NCBI RefSeq assembly: GCF_004519545.1
Contig: NZ_SDKM01000041.1
Coordinates: 1 to 41,120 of the forward strand
Reading direction: 5' to 3'
DNA: 41,120 nucleotides
From: Nocardioides guangzhouensis
GTDB taxonomy: Bacteria; Actinomycetota; Actinomycetes; Propionibacteriales; Nocardioidaceae
The notes beneath the pieces were generated by a model. It was given only the letters and a program-made list of their open reading frames with translations, was not told the DNA's origin and made no database searches. Within the stretch, counting starts at the first letter, position 1; each line of letters starts with the position of its first letter. Made by a program: the position numbers and the translations under genes. Shown piece after piece: positions 32,516 to 39,950 of the stretch.

Positions 32516-33241
32516 GTGCTTCTCACGTCGTTCCACCAGGCACGTCGCCGACCGGCCCGCCGCGCCGTACGCCCTTCCCTCGCCACTGTCCTCGTCACTG
32601 TCCTCGCCGGGACCCTGCTCATCACCGGGTGCACCGCCGACGCCGACCCGGACGACCGGTCCGCGAAGGACGGGGACGAGATCACGATCCTGCAGCCCGG
32701 AAAGCCGGGGGACGAGCCTTCGACGATCGGGCCGGAGGACGTCCCGGAGGGCGCCGACTGGAACCACCCGGACGTGGCGTTCGTGCAGATGATGGTGCCG
32801 CACCACGCGCAGGCGCTGGAGATGTCGGCGCTGGCGCGCACGCACGCGAGGAGCCCGGCGGTGAAGGCCCTGGCCCGCCGGATCGAGGGCTCGCAGGGCC
32901 CGGAGATCCTGACCCTGAGCGCGTGGCTGCAGACCCGGGACATCGAGGTGCCGAAGAAGGGCGAGGACGCCGAGCACTACGACCACGGCAAGCACGGGCA
33001 CATGGAGATGCAGGGGATGCTCACCCACGAGCAGCTCGAGGCGCTCGGCCGGCTGCACGGGACCGCGTTCGACAGGATGTTCCTGCGCCGCATGATCGCC
33101 CACCACCAGGGTGCGGTGAGCATGGCGCAGACCGTCGCCGTCGACGGCAGCGACGTGCAGGTCAGCGAGATCGCCGCCGACGTGCAGACCGGGCAGCAGG
33201 CCGAGATCGACCGGATGCGGGCGATGCTGCGCCGGCTCTGA
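32516..33241 (+). CDS. DUF305 family lipoprotein
   Basis: A 241-residue exported protein. The N-terminus is basic (FHQARRRPARRAVRPS), then hydrophobic with a lipobox LLITGC, giving a lipid-anchored mature protein. The DUF305 domain holds the two duplicated His motifs MMVPHHAQALEMS and MIAHHQGAVSMA, plus a His-rich insert (EHYDHGKHGHMEMQGM) likely to bind metal, perhaps copper. Relatives are often linked to copper handling. The GTG start at 32516 has AGGAG 8 bases upstream. Confidence 0.87.
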   Translation: MLLTSFHQARRRPARRAVRPSLATVLVTVLAGTLLITGCTADADPDDRSAKDGDEITILQPGKPGDEPSTIGPEDVPEGADWNHPDVAFVQMMVPHHAQALEMSALARTHARSPAVKALARRIEGSQGPEILTLSAWLQTRDIEVPKKGEDAEHYDHGKHGHMEMQGMLTHEQLEALGRLHGTAFDRMFLRRMIAHHQGAVSMAQTVAVDGSDVQVSEIAADVQTGQQAEIDRMRAMLRRL

Positions 33242-33248
33242 GCCGGCG

Positions 33249-33279
33249 AACCCGGTGGGTCGGGTCAGAGACCCGGGTT
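33249..33279. terminator. Hairpin between convergent DUF305 and small monooxygenase-like genes
   Basis: AACCCGG (33249-33255) pairs with CCGGGTT (33273-33279). An alternative compact hairpin CGGGTC-AGA-GACCCG lies at 33261-33275. It falls between the stop codons at 33241 and 33265. Confidence 0.4.
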
Positions 33280-33567
33280 GTGATGACCCATCACGCGGGC
33301 CCAGGTCACCTGCGGGACGGCCGAGACGCCCCCCGTCCCCATCGCGGGACCCAGGCGTGAGCTCATGAAGTCCGCCTGGGCCTGCTGCGACTCCCAGACC
33401 TCGACCACGTAGCCGTGGCCGGCGTCCGAGACACCCGCCACGTGGGTGATCAGGCCTGCTGGCCAGTCACCGGCACCGGTCTCCGGGTCCAGGCCGAGCG
33501 CGCTGTTGACCTTGGCGTAGTCGGCCTCGTCGACGCCGTCGAAGTCGAGAATGAGAAGTTCGGCCAT
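33265..33567 (-). CDS. Small dimeric alpha/beta-barrel protein (antibiotic biosynthesis monooxygenase-like)
   Basis: A 100-residue cytoplasmic protein. The order MAELLILDFDGVDEADYAKV, ITHVAGVSDAGHGYVVEVWE and QAQADFMSSRLGPAM fits the ferredoxin-like beta-alpha-beta dimer seen in ABM-type and related stress-response proteins. Only the fold is proposed; no catalytic residues stand out. The ATG at 33567 has AAGGAG upstream, which decides against a longer form. It ends VMGHHNPGL, and its gene converges on the DUF305 gene. Confidence 0.7.
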   Translation of the reverse strand: MAELLILDFDGVDEADYAKVNSALGLDPETGAGDWPAGLITHVAGVSDAGHGYVVEVWESQQAQADFMSSRLGPAMGTGGVSAVPQVTWARVMGHHNPGL

Positions 33568-33731
33568 GAGGGCTCCTTCGGGCCGGGCGGCAGGGTTGCC
33601 GCGTCCCCGATTTTCAGTGTGGTCGCGGCCCACGGGGGTGACAAGGAACGGCCCGGCAGGTCGATACCTGTCGTGGCGGCCGTGGCCGAGGTCACGTGGC
33701 CTGATCGGGGGATACGTCAGCCGGGTGGGCG

Positions 33732-33956
33732 GTGGGAGCCACGCACCTGACTGCCCGGACCGACGATGACGGCAACACCATCCCGGCGTTGCGCTTCCAG
33801 GAAGTGGTCAACGGTGCCGTGGTCGCGGTGCCTCTGGACGGCAACGGGGTCTCCTGCACCGGAACCTTCCACAGCTTCGACCTGGAGACGATCCGGAGCG
33901 TTCGGCAGGGCGACGTGAGCGCCCGGTTCTCCATCGACTACTCGACCACCTGTTGA
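33732..33956 (+). CDS. Short orphan ORF of uncertain status (74 aa)
   Basis: Not recognised. The frame opens after a TGA at 33702-33704. The first usable start is GTG 33732, without a clear ribosome binding site. The product (GATHLTARTDDDGNTIPALR, then FQEVVNGAVVAVPLDGNGVS) has codon use consistent with coding, and two Cys, one at the very end. It may be the remnant of a longer gene. Nothing nearby suggests a role. Confidence 0.35.
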   Translation: MGATHLTARTDDDGNTIPALRFQEVVNGAVVAVPLDGNGVSCTGTFHSFDLETIRSVRQGDVSARFSIDYSTTC

Positions 33957-34136
33957 ACGCGGAGTCCCACCAGTTGACGGCCGTCACGAGATTCCGGGCC
34001 GACTGGGCTGCCTCGCCCCGAACTGGACTTCGATCGGTCACCGAAGAAGGCCCACCGTCGCCACCCGACATCGGCCATGAGCGGGCCCACCGGTCGCCGC
34101 GTGGGTCGTCGTCTGCACCCGGCGACGTCGGCCGGG

Positions 34137-34778
34137 TCAGCCTCTTCCGAGGCCGGCTTCGCGGGCTTTGACGATCGCTTCGGTGCGGTGGGAGACGTGG
34201 AGCTTGTCGAGGATGGTGCTGAGGTTGTTGGCGATGGTCTTGGGCGCCAGGAAGAGCCGCTGGCCGATCTCGGCGTTGGTGAGGCCGGCTGCCACGCCGT
34301 CCAGGATGTCGCGTTCCCGGTCGGTGAGCTCGGGGAACGGGGGTGCGCCGGCGCGTGGTCGTCCGTCCATCCAGCCACGCACCCGCTCGGTGAGGTCAGC
34401 GCCGAAGACAGCCTGGCCGGCTGCGGCCGAGCGTACGGCGGCGAGGATGTCGGCGCCGCCGGAGCCCTTGAGCAGGTAGCCGGCGGCACCGGCGGAGATG
34501 GCGGCGAGGACCGTGTCGTCGTCGTCGAACATGGTGAGCACGAGCACGACGGTCTCGGGTGCGCCCCGACGGACCTGCCGGGTGGCCTCGATGCCGTGCA
34601 GGCCGGGCAGCTGCAGGTCCATGAGGACGACGTCGGGACGGTGCTCCACGCACAACCGGACCGCGTCATTGCCGTCCTCGGCCTCCGCGACCACCTCGAT
34701 GTCGTCGGTCGTCTCGATCACGGCGCGCAGTCCCTGCCGCACCAGCGGATGGTCGTCGGCGAGGACCACGCCGATCAC
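34137..34778 (-). CDS. NarL/FixJ-type two-component response regulator
   Basis: A 213-residue regulator. Receiver domain: acidic DDH at residues 8-10, phospho-acceptor Asp54 in DVVLMDLQLPG, conserved Thr in VLTMFDDDD and Lys in YLLKGSG. The C-terminal LuxR-type helix-turn-helix is LTDRERDILDGVAAGLTNAE, then IGQRLFLAPKTIANNLSTIL. The GTG start (34776-34778) overlaps the kinase stop by 4 bases, so the two are translated together. Likely binds DNA near the divergent promoter at 36575-36758. Confidence 0.93.
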   Translation of the reverse strand: MIGVVLADDHPLVRQGLRAVIETTDDIEVVAEAEDGNDAVRLCVEHRPDVVLMDLQLPGLHGIEATRQVRRGAPETVVLVLTMFDDDDTVLAAISAGAAGYLLKGSGGADILAAVRSAAAGQAVFGADLTERVRGWMDGRPRAGAPPFPELTDRERDILDGVAAGLTNAEIGQRLFLAPKTIANNLSTILDKLHVSHRTEAIVKAREAGLGRG

Positions 34779-36574
34779 GCCGGGACCCTCGTCAACGGGT
34801 ACGCGGCGCTGATGCGTCCACCCTCGGGGGTCGGGCCTGCCCGGAAGGTGCCGCCGAGCTCGGCGGCACGCTCCCGCATGCCGGTGAGCCCGACCCCGGG
34901 CCGCCAGGGCTCGGTCGTGGCGCCGTCGTCACAGACGGTGACGGTCAGGTCATCGGGGCCGGGGACGATCTCGACGGTGATGCGGCTCCCGCTGCTGTGC
35001 CGGACCGCGTTGGTGACGGCCTCCACGACGGTGCGGAACGCCGCGACCTCCACGGCCGCCGGTAGCGCAAGCCGGTCGGGGGCCTGTAGCTCCAGGGACA
35101 CTCCAGCGTCGCCGGCGATCCGGTTGACCTGCAGCCGGAGCGCGCCGACCAGGCCCAGGTCGTCGAGCGCGGGGGGCCGCAGCCCGTAGACCACCTCGCG
35201 CAGGCTGCCGATGACGAGCGCCGATGCTTCCTTGGCGTTCCCCAGACAGCTCGCGGCGCGGGCCGGGTCCCGCTGGAGGTAGGACTGGGCGGCGTCGAGG
35301 TTGAGGCCGAGGCCGGTCAGGAGCGGCCCGAGCCCGTCGTGCAGCTCTCGCCGGAGCCTGCGGCGCTCTTCCTCACGCGCGGAGACCATGCGTTGCCGCG
35401 CGTCGAGCAGGTCGGCGGTGAGCGCCTCGGCCCGCACGGACCCGGCGACGAGCTGGGCCACGGTCGCCAGGACCTGCCGGTCTCGCGCGTCGAGCGCGCT
35501 CAGGCCGCGGCGGGGTGCGGCGACCAGGGTGCCGACCTGCTCACCGTGGTCGACCAGCGGCCACCGCTCCAGCCGACCGCACTCGTAGCCGTAGGAGGCC
35601 AGCACCCGGTCGCGGTGGAGCACCGCGACGAAGGGGAGCCGGAGCATCTCCGCGACCGCGCGCACCAGGTTCTCGAACACGGTGCCGGAGGCTCCCGCGC
35701 CCAACGTGTAGGACGCGGAGCGCCGGATCAGGGTGTCGATCGCCCACAGGTCGTAGCGCAGCACCGGAACCGCCAGGGTCGCCACGAACAGCAGCGGCTC
35801 GACGCCGGCCACCCAGTCCGGGAGCCCGTCGGTGACGGCGAACGGGAACATCACCAGCGCGGCGACCACGCCGGCTGCGCGCCACTCCAGCTGCTTGCGC
35901 TCCAGGCCCTCGGCCCGCACGCACCGGACCACGACGCCGAGCCCGGCGAGGACCCCGAGCAGGATGACCACCGGCACCGCCAGGCTGAGCGCATTGCCGA
36001 CCGCCACTACCGGGGTGCCGTCGACGAACCGTTCGGCGCCGCCGGGCACGCCGTCGGGGTACACCGCCCCGATGGTGGTGTCGCCGAGCATGCCGGCGAC
36101 GAGGACCAGCACGATGCCCCAGCACAGCACCCGGTCGAGGAGACGTCCGGCCCGGCCGCTGGGCCGTCCTGACGGGAAGCGCACGTTGATCAGGCCCTGG
36201 AGCGCGACCGGCACGAACGCCAGTGCCCCGACGGTGAGTCCCCAGACCGCGAGCTGACTGCCGTGGCCGGTCTCCAGCGCCCAGATCGCCGGCCCCATGA
36301 CCGCCACCATGATCACCAGGCTCAACGCCGCCAGGGAGAGCAGCCAGCCGAACGGGAGGTCCGGCCGCTTCGCCACGAGGACGGCGCCGACCAGGCCGTA
36401 GGGCAGCACCTGGCAGGCGGCGTAGAGGATCTCGACCCTCGGCAGCCCGTCGGCCGGCGCGGCCCGGTACAGGGCGAGGTAGGCCAGGAAGGCGGCGCTG
36501 CTCAGCGTCATCACCAGCACCGCCCATGCGGTGGCGTGACGCAGGGCTTGGTCCCTGACGGCCTCGGCTCGCAC
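34775..36574 (-). CDS. Two-component sensor histidine kinase (HisKA_3 type)
   Basis: A 599-residue membrane sensor. The N-terminal 260 residues hold about seven to eight helices (WAVLVMTLSSAAFLAYLALY, ILYAACQVLPYGLVGAVLVA, LLSLAALSLVIMVAVMGPAI and others). A GAF-like stretch (about 290-395) follows. The dimerisation segment EEERRRLRRELHDGLGPLLT carries the phospho-acceptor His412. The ATPase has AVTNAVRHSSGSRITVEIVP and GVGLTGMRERAAELGGTF. The GTG start at 36574 lies inside an 8 bp inverted repeat. Signal unknown; the many helices suggest a membrane-borne or hydrophobic cue. Confidence 0.92.
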   Translation of the reverse strand: MRAEAVRDQALRHATAWAVLVMTLSSAAFLAYLALYRAAPADGLPRVEILYAACQVLPYGLVGAVLVAKRPDLPFGWLLSLAALSLVIMVAVMGPAIWALETGHGSQLAVWGLTVGALAFVPVALQGLINVRFPSGRPSGRAGRLLDRVLCWGIVLVLVAGMLGDTTIGAVYPDGVPGGAERFVDGTPVVAVGNALSLAVPVVILLGVLAGLGVVVRCVRAEGLERKQLEWRAAGVVAALVMFPFAVTDGLPDWVAGVEPLLFVATLAVPVLRYDLWAIDTLIRRSASYTLGAGASGTVFENLVRAVAEMLRLPFVAVLHRDRVLASYGYECGRLERWPLVDHGEQVGTLVAAPRRGLSALDARDRQVLATVAQLVAGSVRAEALTADLLDARQRMVSAREEERRRLRRELHDGLGPLLTGLGLNLDAAQSYLQRDPARAASCLGNAKEASALVIGSLREVVYGLRPPALDDLGLVGALRLQVNRIAGDAGVSLELQAPDRLALPAAVEVAAFRTVVEAVTNAVRHSSGSRITVEIVPGPDDLTVTVCDDGATTEPWRPGVGLTGMRERAAELGGTFRAGPTPEGGRISAAYPLTRVPA

Positions 36575-36587
36575 GATGATGCGAGCC
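36566..36587. promoter_or_regulatory. Inverted repeat over the sensor kinase start codon
   Basis: GGCTCGCA (36566-36573) and TGCGAGCC (36580-36587) are perfect 8-base arms around a 6-base spacer. The GTG start codon (36572-36574, minus strand) lies in one arm. It could be an operator for autoregulation or an mRNA hairpin that limits translation. Confidence 0.45.
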
Positions 36588-36630
36588 TGCCCTGTAGACC
36601 ACCCGGTGGCAATGCTCCGCGTTCCTCGAC

Positions 36631-36650
36631 CCCGGGAACCGGTTCCCGGG
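36631..36650. promoter_or_regulatory. 20 bp perfect palindrome between kinase and small membrane protein
   Basis: CCCGGGAACCGGTTCCCGGG is an exact 20-base palindrome in the 184-base divergent gap. It lies 57 bases upstream of the kinase gene and 108 bases upstream of the plus-strand gene. It is a strong candidate operator for the neighbouring response regulator. Confidence 0.55.
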
Positions 36651-36758
36651 TTGCCGGGATCTCGGGCACACCCCCGGTGACCGCGACCCCTGTGCGCGGG
36701 TGCCGTTCAGGCCACACGTTGGTGAGGTCCGAACCCACTCCTCACAGGAGGCATCCCC

Positions 36759-37097
36759 ATGAACCTCATCCGTTGGGCCGCCGTGGCGGTCACCGGTCTC
36801 TTCGTCCTCATGAACCTCGGCACCGCGCTGGCCGAGGACCAGACCACCTGGATCCGGATCGCCGGCGTGACCCTCGCGGTGGTCGGCGCCGCCGCGGCCG
36901 CGGGTCTCGCCCTGGACCGGACCTGGGGCCGACCCGCCGTGATCGGGGTCGGCGCGGCCAACGTCGTGGCCGCATTCATCGCCCTGCTCACCGACGAGTC
37001 GGGTTTCGTCGTGGGCCTGGTGATGGGCGGGCTGGCCGTGCTGCTCGGCGCCCTCGCCAGCACAGGCGCCGATCACAAGATGGCCCCGGCACGCTGA
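36759..37097 (+). CDS. Small membrane protein of unknown function (112 aa)
   Basis: Not recognised. Four short hydrophobic helices: WAAVAVTGLFVLMNLGTALA, WIRIAGVTLAVVGAAAAAGLA, AVIGVGAANVVAAFIALLTD and FVVGLVMGGLAVLLGALAST. The ATG at 36759 is preceded by an ideal AGGAGG site. Divergent from the sensor kinase, with a shared palindrome, so it is a likely target of that two-component system. Confidence 0.75.
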   Translation: MNLIRWAAVAVTGLFVLMNLGTALAEDQTTWIRIAGVTLAVVGAAAAAGLALDRTWGRPAVIGVGAANVVAAFIALLTDESGFVVGLVMGGLAVLLGALASTGADHKMAPAR

Positions 37098-37124
37098 CCC
37101 GGTCCACTGACCACCCGCGTGACC

Positions 37125-37175
37125 GCTTGGTCGGCAGGGCGCCGCAGTCTCCGCTCCGGCGCCTGCCAACCAAGC
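37125..37175. terminator. Long hairpin between convergent membrane protein genes
   Basis: Left arm 37125-37143 (GCTTGGTCGGCAGGGCGCC) and right arm 37158-37175 pair with one mismatch and one bulge. The 14-base loop is GCAGTCTCCGCTCC. It lies in the 194-base gap after the stop at 37097 and before the opposite stop at 37292, a bidirectional terminator candidate. Confidence 0.6.
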
Positions 37176-37291
37176 ATCGTCTGACCGACGGTGTCGGCGA
37201 TCCTCGTCCGCGGTCGCTCAGGCCGAAGTCCGCTCATGCTCGCCGCAGCTCCCGACGGCGCGGGCGCTGAGGCGGTCGTCGGGCTCGGGTC

Positions 37292-37798
37292 TCAGTGCAG
37301 GGCGACCTTGAGCAGCATCACCAGCAGGCCGAGGGCCAGGCCTGCGGAGGCGCTCGCGATCCGTCCCCAGGTGTCGAGGCCGGCCCGGGACCCAGCCAGG
37401 TAGCTGTAGAGCGTGAGCAGCCCGATCGTGGCGGTGAGCGCCGTCCAGGCCGAGGCCTCGAGGTCGGCGCCGAGCAGGTGGGTCACCAGCAGCACGAGCA
37501 GCGGCAGCACGGACGCACCGGCCACGTGCCAGGTCTCCCGCAGGCCGACCCGGAAGGCGACCAGCGGGTGGTGGCGGTGGGTGACCGCGCTCCCGATGGT
37601 CGCGGCGTGCAGGTGGGCGAGCCAGTAGACGAACGCCGTGCCGAGGATCGCGATGCTCAGCTGCCCCGTGGTCTCGAACTTGCCCGCGCCGTACGCGATG
37701 ACGGACGCGCACACCACGGTGCCGGTCAGCAGTCCCTCAGCGCCGCTGACCAGCCCCAGCGGGTCGGACGTCTGGGCGTCCGGCCGCGCCTCAGCCAC
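37292..37798 (-). CDS. Small polytopic membrane protein of unknown function (168 aa)
   Basis: Not recognised. About five helices: GLLTGTVVCASVIAYGAGKF, LSIAILGTAFVYWLAHLHAA, VAGASVLPLLVLLVTHLLGA, AWTALTATIGLLTLYSYLAG and SAGLALGLLVMLLKVALH. His residues cluster between helices two and three (HLHAATIGSAVTHRHHP). The GTG start at 37798 overlaps the stop of the DUF1269 gene by 8 bases, so it is translationally coupled and last in the operon. Confidence 0.75.
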   Translation of the reverse strand: MAEARPDAQTSDPLGLVSGAEGLLTGTVVCASVIAYGAGKFETTGQLSIAILGTAFVYWLAHLHAATIGSAVTHRHHPLVAFRVGLRETWHVAGASVLPLLVLLVTHLLGADLEASAWTALTATIGLLTLYSYLAGSRAGLDTWGRIASASAGLALGLLVMLLKVALH

Positions 37799-38279
37799 CG
37801 CCGAACGTCTCCAGCAGGGTCGCCCGCTCGGCGTCGGTGAGGTTCGTGGTCAGCAGCTTCGAGTGCACGCCGCGGAGCCGCTCGCCGAGCCGGTCCAGGT
37901 CGGCGTTCTCGGTGACCAGGAACAGCGCCGAGGTGCCCTCGGTCAGCTCGGAGCGGATCGTCTGGAGCTGCTCCTTGGTGATGCCGGCGTCCTCGGTGGC
38001 CTTGGCCAGGGCACCGATCGCCGCTCCGGCGGCCACGCCGACGAGCGGCACCATGAAGAGCGCCCCGCCGATGAGGCCCCAGAGGGCTCCCCAGCCGGCG
38101 CCGCGCGCGGTGTCGTCGTGGTGGTGGTCGATGTCCGGACGGGACTTGCCCTCCGGCCACTCGGCGACGGCGTGGTCGACGATGGTCACCAGGCCGTCGG
38201 TCTGGGCACGACGCAGCTCCTTGGCTGCGTGCTTGGCCCCGTCGACGGTGTCGAACTTCCAGACCGTGAAGGTCGTCAT
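37791..38279 (-). CDS. DUF1269 family protein with glycine-zipper membrane segment
   Basis: A 162-residue protein of the DUF1269 family. It starts MTTFTVWKFDTVDGAKHAAK, then DGLVTIVDHAVAEWPEG. A Gly/Ala-rich hydrophobic hairpin follows (GAGWGALWGLIGGALFMVPL and VGVAAGAAIGALA), then an amphipathic C-terminal domain with TEGTSALFLVTENADLDRLG. Function unknown. The ATG at 38279 overlaps the stop of the CYTH-like gene (ATGA), with GGAGG inside that gene's end. Confidence 0.82.
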   Translation of the reverse strand: MTTFTVWKFDTVDGAKHAAKELRRAQTDGLVTIVDHAVAEWPEGKSRPDIDHHHDDTARGAGWGALWGLIGGALFMVPLVGVAAGAAIGALAKATEDAGITKEQLQTIRSELTEGTSALFLVTENADLDRLGERLRGVHSKLLTTNLTDAERATLLETFGGG

Positions 38280-39154
38280 GCTGGGCTCCTCCCTGAGGCG
38301 GTCCCGTGCCGCCGTGTGTTTGCGGGCTGTGGGGGACCGGGCGGCTTGGGCCTCCCGGCGAGGGCGGCCAGGGCCGACCGCGTGGTGGTCTCGGGCGCGG
38401 GCGTCGGCACCACGCCGTGGGCGGTCAGGTAGGCGTCGACGCGGGTGGCGGTCCGCAGCACCTTGGCCGGCCTGCAGCGCGCCGACAGGTGCAGGCACCG
38501 CGACCCGCCGGGCAGGAACCAGCGCTCGGCGACCAGGCCCCGCTTCAGGCCCGGCGCCGCCAGCCGGTGGGTGAGCACGTGGGTGGGACCGAGCACGGCC
38601 AGGCCGTACGTCGCGACGTCGACCGGGGCGTGTGCGGAGACGAGGCGGCGCTGGTGCGCTGTCAGCACCTGGTACGCCGGGAGGTCGCCGCTCAGGACCG
38701 CCTCCATGGTGCGGTCGGAGACCGGCACCTCGAGCGAGCACGAGCAGGCGTAGCCGCGGGGTCGCACGTCGACGTCGACCCGGAAGCCGGGGAGCCGCCG
38801 GAGCTCGGGCGGCAGCGAGGCGGGGTCCGCCCAGAGCAGGGTGACGGTGAGGTCGGCCGGACGGTCCTGCGTCCGGCGGGCACGGACCACCACGCCGCCG
38901 CGGAGCAGGCGCAGGTCGGGGGTGTCCACGAACGCGACCTCGCTGACCTCGGGCTCGAGGGCGTCGAGGCCGAGGGCGTCGCTGGCGGGACGGCGGTCGC
39001 GCACCGGGAGGCTGAGCTGGAGCTCGATGGTCCGCACGTCGCAGAGGGCGTCGAGCAGGCTGCCGAGCGCGGGCGCGGCGAGGGGCGCGGCCGGCGCGGG
39101 CGCTCGGGACGGTTCGGGTGGTGGGTCGGGTGCCGCGGTGACCGGTCCGGGCAT
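38276..39154 (-). CDS. CYTH-like (triphosphate tunnel) domain protein
   Basis: A 292-residue protein. After a Pro/Ala-rich N-terminus the CYTH-type pattern appears: RTIELQLSLPV (acidic ExExK-like strand, here without the second Glu and the Lys), VDTPDLRLLRGGVVVRARRT and DLTVTLLWAD. Arg/Lys-rich strands follow (GLKRGLVAERWFLPGG). The incomplete ExExK signature suggests altered substrate or loss of catalysis. The ATG at 39154 is chosen for its GGAGG site; the open frame extends further upstream but overlaps dedA. It is 71 bases downstream of dedA and overlaps the DUF1269 gene by 4 bases. Confidence 0.65.
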   Translation of the reverse strand: MPGPVTAAPDPPPEPSRAPAPAAPLAAPALGSLLDALCDVRTIELQLSLPVRDRRPASDALGLDALEPEVSEVAFVDTPDLRLLRGGVVVRARRTQDRPADLTVTLLWADPASLPPELRRLPGFRVDVDVRPRGYACSCSLEVPVSDRTMEAVLSGDLPAYQVLTAHQRRLVSAHAPVDVATYGLAVLGPTHVLTHRLAAPGLKRGLVAERWFLPGGSRCLHLSARCRPAKVLRTATRVDAYLTAHGVVPTPAPETTTRSALAALAGRPKPPGPPQPANTRRHGTASGRSPA

Positions 39155-39225
39155 GGCGCCACCTCCTCCCTCGGAGCGAGCGTGCCGTCGGGGCGGGTGG
39201 GGGGACGCCACCCCGGGCAGGGTGG

Positions 39226-39942
39226 TCACGTCGCCTCCCGGGCGCTGGCCGCGAGCTCCCGGATCCGACGGCGTCCGATGAAGAACACGACGGTGAGGGC
39301 CACGGTGGTGACCAGGCCGGAGACCACGATCGCCATCAGGGGGTAGCCGGTGAGCACGGTCGCCACGGCGTAGGCCAGCCCGCAGGTGAAGATCGACCAG
39401 GTGGTGCCGCCGACCGCGGACCAGAGCAGGAAGTGTCGGTAGGGGTGCGCCGAGATCCCGAAGGTCGCGTTGACCACGAACCGCATCCCCGGCACGTAGC
39501 GACCGAAGATCAGCAGGGCGGGGGCGCTGGAGCCGATCAGCCGCAGCGCCAAGTCGATCTGGTCGTTCCTGCGGGCGGCCTCGAGCTTGGGGGCGAAGTA
39601 GGAGCTGGTGGAGCGGGCCAGCCAGTAGAGGCTGGAGTCGCCGCAGATCGCCCCGGCCGCGCCGGCCACCATGATCCAGCCGAGCACGAGGTTGCTGTCG
39701 ACCGCGAGGGTCGACGCGGTGTTGAGCGTGGTCTCGCCGGGGAAGACCGGGCAGACGCCGTCCGCGGTGACCAGCAGGAAGACCGAGAGGTAGACCCACC
39801 AGCTGTCGGAGGAGTCCGGCGACTCGGGGCCCGCGAGCGACACCACCGTGCCGAGCAGCAGGAACAGCAGGAAGCCCCCACCGGCGATCCACAGCCCCCA
39901 GCGCCGCGGTCGGGCGGTCTCGGGCGGGGCGGTCGTGGCCAC
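39226..39942 (-). CDS. DedA family membrane protein
   Basis: A 238-residue inner membrane protein of the DedA/Tvp38 (SNARE-associated) family. Helices lie near residues 16-36, 48-66 (WWVYLSVFLLVTADGVCPVF) and 80-105, with the conserved FPGETTLN, GAICGDSSLYWLAR, and the re-entrant FGRYVPGMRFVVNATFG. Three C-terminal helices include TVVFFIGRRRIREL. DedA proteins act in lipid carrier recycling and membrane homeostasis. The GTG at 39942 follows the ATPase stop by 8 bases, with GAGGA as the ribosome binding site. Confidence 0.87.
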   Translation of the reverse strand: MATTAPPETARPRRWGLWIAGGGFLLFLLLGTVVSLAGPESPDSSDSWWVYLSVFLLVTADGVCPVFPGETTLNTASTLAVDSNLVLGWIMVAGAAGAICGDSSLYWLARSTSSYFAPKLEAARRNDQIDLALRLIGSSAPALLIFGRYVPGMRFVVNATFGISAHPYRHFLLWSAVGGTTWSIFTCGLAYAVATVLTGYPLMAIVVSGLVTTVALTVVFFIGRRRIRELAASAREAT

Positions 39943-39950
39943 GTCGGTCC

